Below, one piece after another: positions 6,696 through 9,164 of a stretch of DNA of 9,164 nt (position 1 is the first letter of the stretch; every line of letters begins with the position of its first letter). The notes beneath the pieces were generated by a model. That model was not told the DNA's origin. It saw only the letters and a program-made list of their open reading frames with translations, and made no database searches. The stretch is from Bacteroides sp. (GTDB lineage: Bacteria; Bacteroidota; Bacteroidia; Bacteroidales; SM23-62): assembly GCA_030667765.1 (NCBI GenBank), contig DAOUVF010000087.1:1-9164 (forward strand), read 5' to 3'. Position numbers and translations under genes: made by a program.

Positions 6696-7832
6696 ATGGA
6701 AGCAATAAGAATGGTCGATCTGAAACGGCAATATGTCCGTTTCAGGGACGAAATTGACATGGCGATTCAGGAAGTGCTGGATTCCACTGCTTTCATTAAT
6801 GGTCCCAGTGTAAAAGCCTTTCGGGATGAGTTTGCCAGCTATCTTGATGTACCACATGTAATCCCGTGTGCAAATGGAACGGACGCACTTCAGGTGGCCC
6901 TCATGGCGCTTGATCTTCAACCCGGAGATGAGGTAATCACCACTCCTTTTTCCTTTATAGCCAGCATTGAAGTCATTAAACTGCTGAGGCTGGTCCCGGT
7001 ACTGGCCGATGTGGATCCACGCTCCTTCAATATTGATCCCGGACAGATAGAGCAGTTGGTCACCAAAAAAACAAAAGCAATTATTCCGGTGCATTTATTC
7101 GGACAGTGTGCACATATGGAAAGTATCGAAGATATTTCACGTAAACATGGATTATATGTCATTGAAGATACTGCCCAGGCAGTAGGCACTGATTATATTT
7201 TTCAGGATGGTGGCAGAAAAAAAGCTGGAACAATAGGGAACATCGGCACGGCTTCTTTTTTCCCTTCCAAGAACCTGGGTTGTTATGGTGACGGAGGTGC
7301 CATAATAACACGTGATGCAGCTTTGCATCATAAAATACAAGCCATTGTAAACCATGGTTCCAGGACAAAGTACTATTATGATGAGGTAGGTGTTAATTCC
7401 CGGCTGGATACACTGCAGGCAGCCATCCTCAGGGTAAAGCTCAGATATCTCGACAGCTTTCATGAAGCCCGGCAAAAAGTGGCGGAAACTTATGATGCTA
7501 AGCTTAGGAATATCCCACAGTTAATACCCCCTGCAAGGGTGTCCTGGTCCACCCATATTTTTCATCAGTATACACTCATCCTCCAGGATGCAGACCGTGA
7601 ACAGTTACGGGATTACCTCAAGAGCAAAGAAATTCCTGTGATGATCTATTATCCGCTCCCTCTGCACCTCCAGGATGCATACAAAGACCTTGGTTACCGC
7701 CTGGGGGATTTCCCGGTAACGGAATCACTTTCCGGAACTGTTTTTTCCATCCCCATGCACACAGAAATGGAATCCGAACAGATTGAATATATTTGCCATC
7801 ATATTAAAACCTTCTTAAAGCAGGATGATTAA
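6696..7832 (+). CDS. wbpE: DegT/DnrJ/EryC1 aminotransferase, WbpE/WlbC-like
   Basis: This PLP-dependent sugar aminotransferase has 378 residues. It is predicted to transfer an amino group from glutamate to C3 of UDP-3-keto-GlcNAcA, giving UDP-2-acetamido-3-amino-glucuronic acid. Family features are MVDLKRQYVRFRDEIDMAI (6-24), FINGPSVKAFRDEFASYL (33-50), CANGTDALQVALMAL (58-72), GDEVITTPFSFIAS (77-90), VIEDTAQAVG (155-164) with Asp158 facing the PLP nitrogen, and TASFFPSKNLGCYGDGGAI (185-203) with Lys192 as the Schiff-base lysine. The ATG at 6696 was chosen because homologues start just before MVDL. A TTG-initiated frame from 6480 would overlap the HU/SPOR gene and encode a non-family leader; the ATG at 6711 is an alternative. 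The stop overlaps the next start (TAATG), so translation is coupled. The exact sugar is inferred from the WbpD- and WbpB-like neighbours, since DegT enzymes use many keto-sugars. Confidence 0.92.
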   Translation: MEAIRMVDLKRQYVRFRDEIDMAIQEVLDSTAFINGPSVKAFRDEFASYLDVPHVIPCANGTDALQVALMALDLQPGDEVITTPFSFIASIEVIKLLRLVPVLADVDPRSFNIDPGQIEQLVTKKTKAIIPVHLFGQCAHMESIEDISRKHGLYVIEDTAQAVGTDYIFQDGGRKKAGTIGNIGTASFFPSKNLGCYGDGGAIITRDAALHHKIQAIVNHGSRTKYYYDEVGVNSRLDTLQAAILRVKLRYLDSFHEARQKVAETYDAKLRNIPQLIPPARVSWSTHIFHQYTLILQDADREQLRDYLKSKEIPVMIYYPLPLHLQDAYKDLGYRLGDFPVTESLSGTVFSIPMHTEMESEQIEYICHHIKTFLKQDD

Positions 7833-8410
7833 TGAACGACAAGGGATATTTTGCACATGATACAGCAGTGATAGATGATGGCTGTGAGATTGGTAAGGGT
7901 ACCCGCATCTGGCATTTCTCACACATCATGTCTGGTGCCAGACTGGGGGAAAATTGTAATCTTGGACAAAACATAGTGGTCTCCGATGATGTCATCCTGG
8001 GCAATAACGTAAAGGTTCAGAACAATATATCCATCTATACAGGCGTCATCTGTGAAGATGATGTTTTTCTCGGTCCTTCTATGGTTTTTACAAATATCGT
8101 CAATCCCAGGAGTGCCATTGTGAGAAAAGGTTCATACGTAAAAACCCTGGTTGGCAAAGGAGCTTCAATTGGCGCCAATGCCACCATCATCTGTGGGAAT
8201 ACCCTGGGGGAATTTTGTTTTATCGGTGCGGGTGCGGTGGTTACCAAAGATGTCCCGCCCTATGCCCTGCTTGTAGGAAATCCCGGGAAACAGGTGGGTT
8301 GGATGAGTGAATACGGCCACCGGCTCCATTTTGATGAACAGAATCTGGCCGTATGTCCAGAAAGTGGTGAAAAATACGAATTGAAAAATGGAGGGGTAAG
8401 CAAGTTATGA
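7832..8410 (+). CDS. wbpD: WbpD/WlbB-like sugar N-acetyltransferase (left-handed beta-helix)
   Basis: This 192-residue protein is predicted to acetylate the C3 amino group of UDP-GlcNAc(3NH2)A using acetyl-CoA, giving UDP-2,3-diacetamido-2,3-dideoxy-glucuronic acid. The sequence is a run of hexapeptide repeats forming a left-handed beta-helix, which normally trimerises: IDDGCEIGKGTRIWHFSHIM (14-33), LGENCNLGQNIVVSDDVILG (38-57), VQNNISIYTGVICEDDVFLG (62-81), then the characteristic FTNIVNPRSAIVRKG (86-100) and GASIGANATIICGNTLGEFC (110-129). GNPGKQVGWMSEYGHRL (149-165) leads into a short tail with CPESGEKYEL (175-184), a pattern I associate with this subfamily. It shares TAATG with the aminotransferase upstream and ATGA with the dehydrogenase downstream. 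No signal peptide is present, so it is cytoplasmic. The acetyltransferase fold is certain; the substrate follows from its two neighbours. Confidence 0.93.
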   Translation: MNDKGYFAHDTAVIDDGCEIGKGTRIWHFSHIMSGARLGENCNLGQNIVVSDDVILGNNVKVQNNISIYTGVICEDDVFLGPSMVFTNIVNPRSAIVRKGSYVKTLVGKGASIGANATIICGNTLGEFCFIGAGAVVTKDVPPYALLVGNPGKQVGWMSEYGHRLHFDEQNLAVCPESGEKYELKNGGVSKL

Positions 8411-9164
8411 AAAAGGATTTCGCGTTGATAGGTGTGGCCGGATACATTGCAGTCAGGCATTTGAAAGCCATCCATGAAACACATAACAACCTGGTCGCAG
8501 CCCTTGATGTGTACGACAGTGTCGGGATCATTGATTCCTATTTTCCCGATTCCGATTTTTTCGTTGAATTTGAGCGGTTTGACAGACATATTGACAAGCT
8601 CCGCAGGGAGGGTAAACAGGTTGACTATATCAGTATCTGTTCTCCCAACTACCTGCACGACTCTCATATACGATTTGCCCTCAGGAGCCAGGCCAACGCC
8701 ATATGTGAAAAACCACTTGTGCTGAATCCATGGAATTTCGAAGGGCTGGCGGATTATGAAAAAGAGATGGGTAAAAAAGTATTTAATGTTCTTCAGCTCA
8801 GGCTGCACCCATCGATTATAGCCCTGCGGGAAAAGATCAGGAATGGCCCCAAGGATAAGATTCATGATATTGACCTGACCTATATTGCCAGCCGTGGAAA
8901 CTGGTACCATTATTCCTGGAAAGGAAATTTGCAGAAATCGGGGGGAATTGCCACCAATATTGGGATACATTTCTTTGACATGCTGATCTGGATCTTTGGT
9001 GATGTGAAAGAAAATATCACTCACCGGCTTGAAGAAGATAAGGCATCAGGTTACCTTGAGCTGGAACAGGCACGGATCCGCTGGTACCTCAGCATCGATG
9101 CCAATGATCTTCCTGCTGCAGTGAAAGAAAAGGGTCAGCGTACCTTCAGAAGCATAACCATGGA
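8407..9164 (+). CDS. wbpB: WbpB/WlbA-like UDP-GlcNAcA 3-dehydrogenase, partial (5' end)
   Basis: The frame is open from the ATG at 8407 to the window edge, giving 252 residues of an expected 310-320. It is a Gfo/Idh/MocA-family NAD-dependent oxidoreductase, predicted to oxidise C3 of UDP-GlcNAcA to the 3-keto sugar that the upstream aminotransferase uses. It shows FALIGVAGYIAVRHLKAIHE (5-24), where the Rossmann turn has the GVAGYIA form usual in WbpB/WlbA rather than GxGxxG. ICSPNYLHDSHIRFAL (77-92) and ICEKPLVLN (99-107), with Lys102 in the EKP motif, follow. The C-terminal substrate domain has SGGIATNIGIHFFDMLIW (178-195) with His188 and Asp191, typical of the family active site. The start overlaps the acetyltransferase stop (ATGA). 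In studied WlbA enzymes NADH is re-oxidised with 2-oxoglutarate, which would feed glutamate back to the aminotransferase; whether this one does so is inference. Confidence 0.93.
   Translation, partial: MKKDFALIGVAGYIAVRHLKAIHETHNNLVAALDVYDSVGIIDSYFPDSDFFVEFERFDRHIDKLRREGKQVDYISICSPNYLHDSHIRFALRSQANAICEKPLVLNPWNFEGLADYEKEMGKKVFNVLQLRLHPSIIALREKIRNGPKDKIHDIDLTYIASRGNWYHYSWKGNLQKSGGIATNIGIHFFDMLIWIFGDVKENITHRLEEDKASGYLELEQARIRWYLSIDANDLPAAVKEKGQRTFRSITM

Noticed and set aside
8260..9024. Minus-strand open frame (254 codons) opposite the wbpD-wbpB junction
   Set aside because: It lies antisense to two clear, overlapping genes and shows no family motif; it is a shadow frame.

Overview
This window looks like a chromosomal segment from a member of the Bacteroidota, most likely a Bacteroidales or Marinilabiliales-type organism. 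Three things point there. Two perfect TAnnTTTG promoter -7 boxes precede genes. One gene has the HU-CCDC81 plus SPOR architecture, which is typical of this phylum. The methionyl-tRNA synthetase is of the Bacteroidota type, with a KISTS loop and a fused C-terminal tRNA-binding domain. No tRNA, rRNA, CRISPR array, insertion sequence or phage gene was seen. No stretch longer than 300 bases lacks a gene.

Left part (about 119-3390, minus strand). Four tightly spaced genes read right to left as one probable operon: an LD-carboxypeptidase of family S66 (cell-wall recycling), a YraN/UPF0102 nuclease-fold protein, a lipoprotein GH29 alpha-L-fucosidase with a C-terminal discoidin-like domain, and a YjbR/MmcQ-family gene that stops about 35-40 residues short of its family's usual length. 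The broken end of the last gene lies next to a short tandem ATCCGTG-type repeat (102-120). Bases 1-101 hold nothing I can assign.

Middle (3391-6568). An 85-base divergent promoter region leads rightward into metG (methionyl-tRNA synthetase). It is followed, tail to tail with only 6 bases between stop codons, by a minus-strand gene for a membrane protein. That protein has a cytoplasmic HU-like DNA-binding region, one transmembrane helix, a low-complexity linker with three exact-period 7-residue repeats, and a periplasmic SPOR peptidoglycan-binding domain.

Right part (6569-9164). A second divergent intergenic region carries a 16-bp palindrome. It is followed by a translationally coupled plus-strand cassette of three genes: a DegT/WbpE-type aminotransferase, a WbpD/WlbB-type left-handed beta-helix N-acetyltransferase, and a WbpB/WlbA-type UDP-GlcNAcA 3-dehydrogenase that runs off the right edge. 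Together they are predicted to convert UDP-GlcNAcA to UDP-2,3-diacetamido-glucuronic acid for O-antigen or capsule. The preceding step (UDP-GlcNAc 6-dehydrogenase) and any 2-epimerase would have to lie outside the window.

I did not find a clearly new defence or mobile system. The most interesting items are the HU-TM-SPOR protein that may bridge DNA and septal wall, the palindrome between it and the sugar cassette, and the fucosidase placed inside a housekeeping operon.
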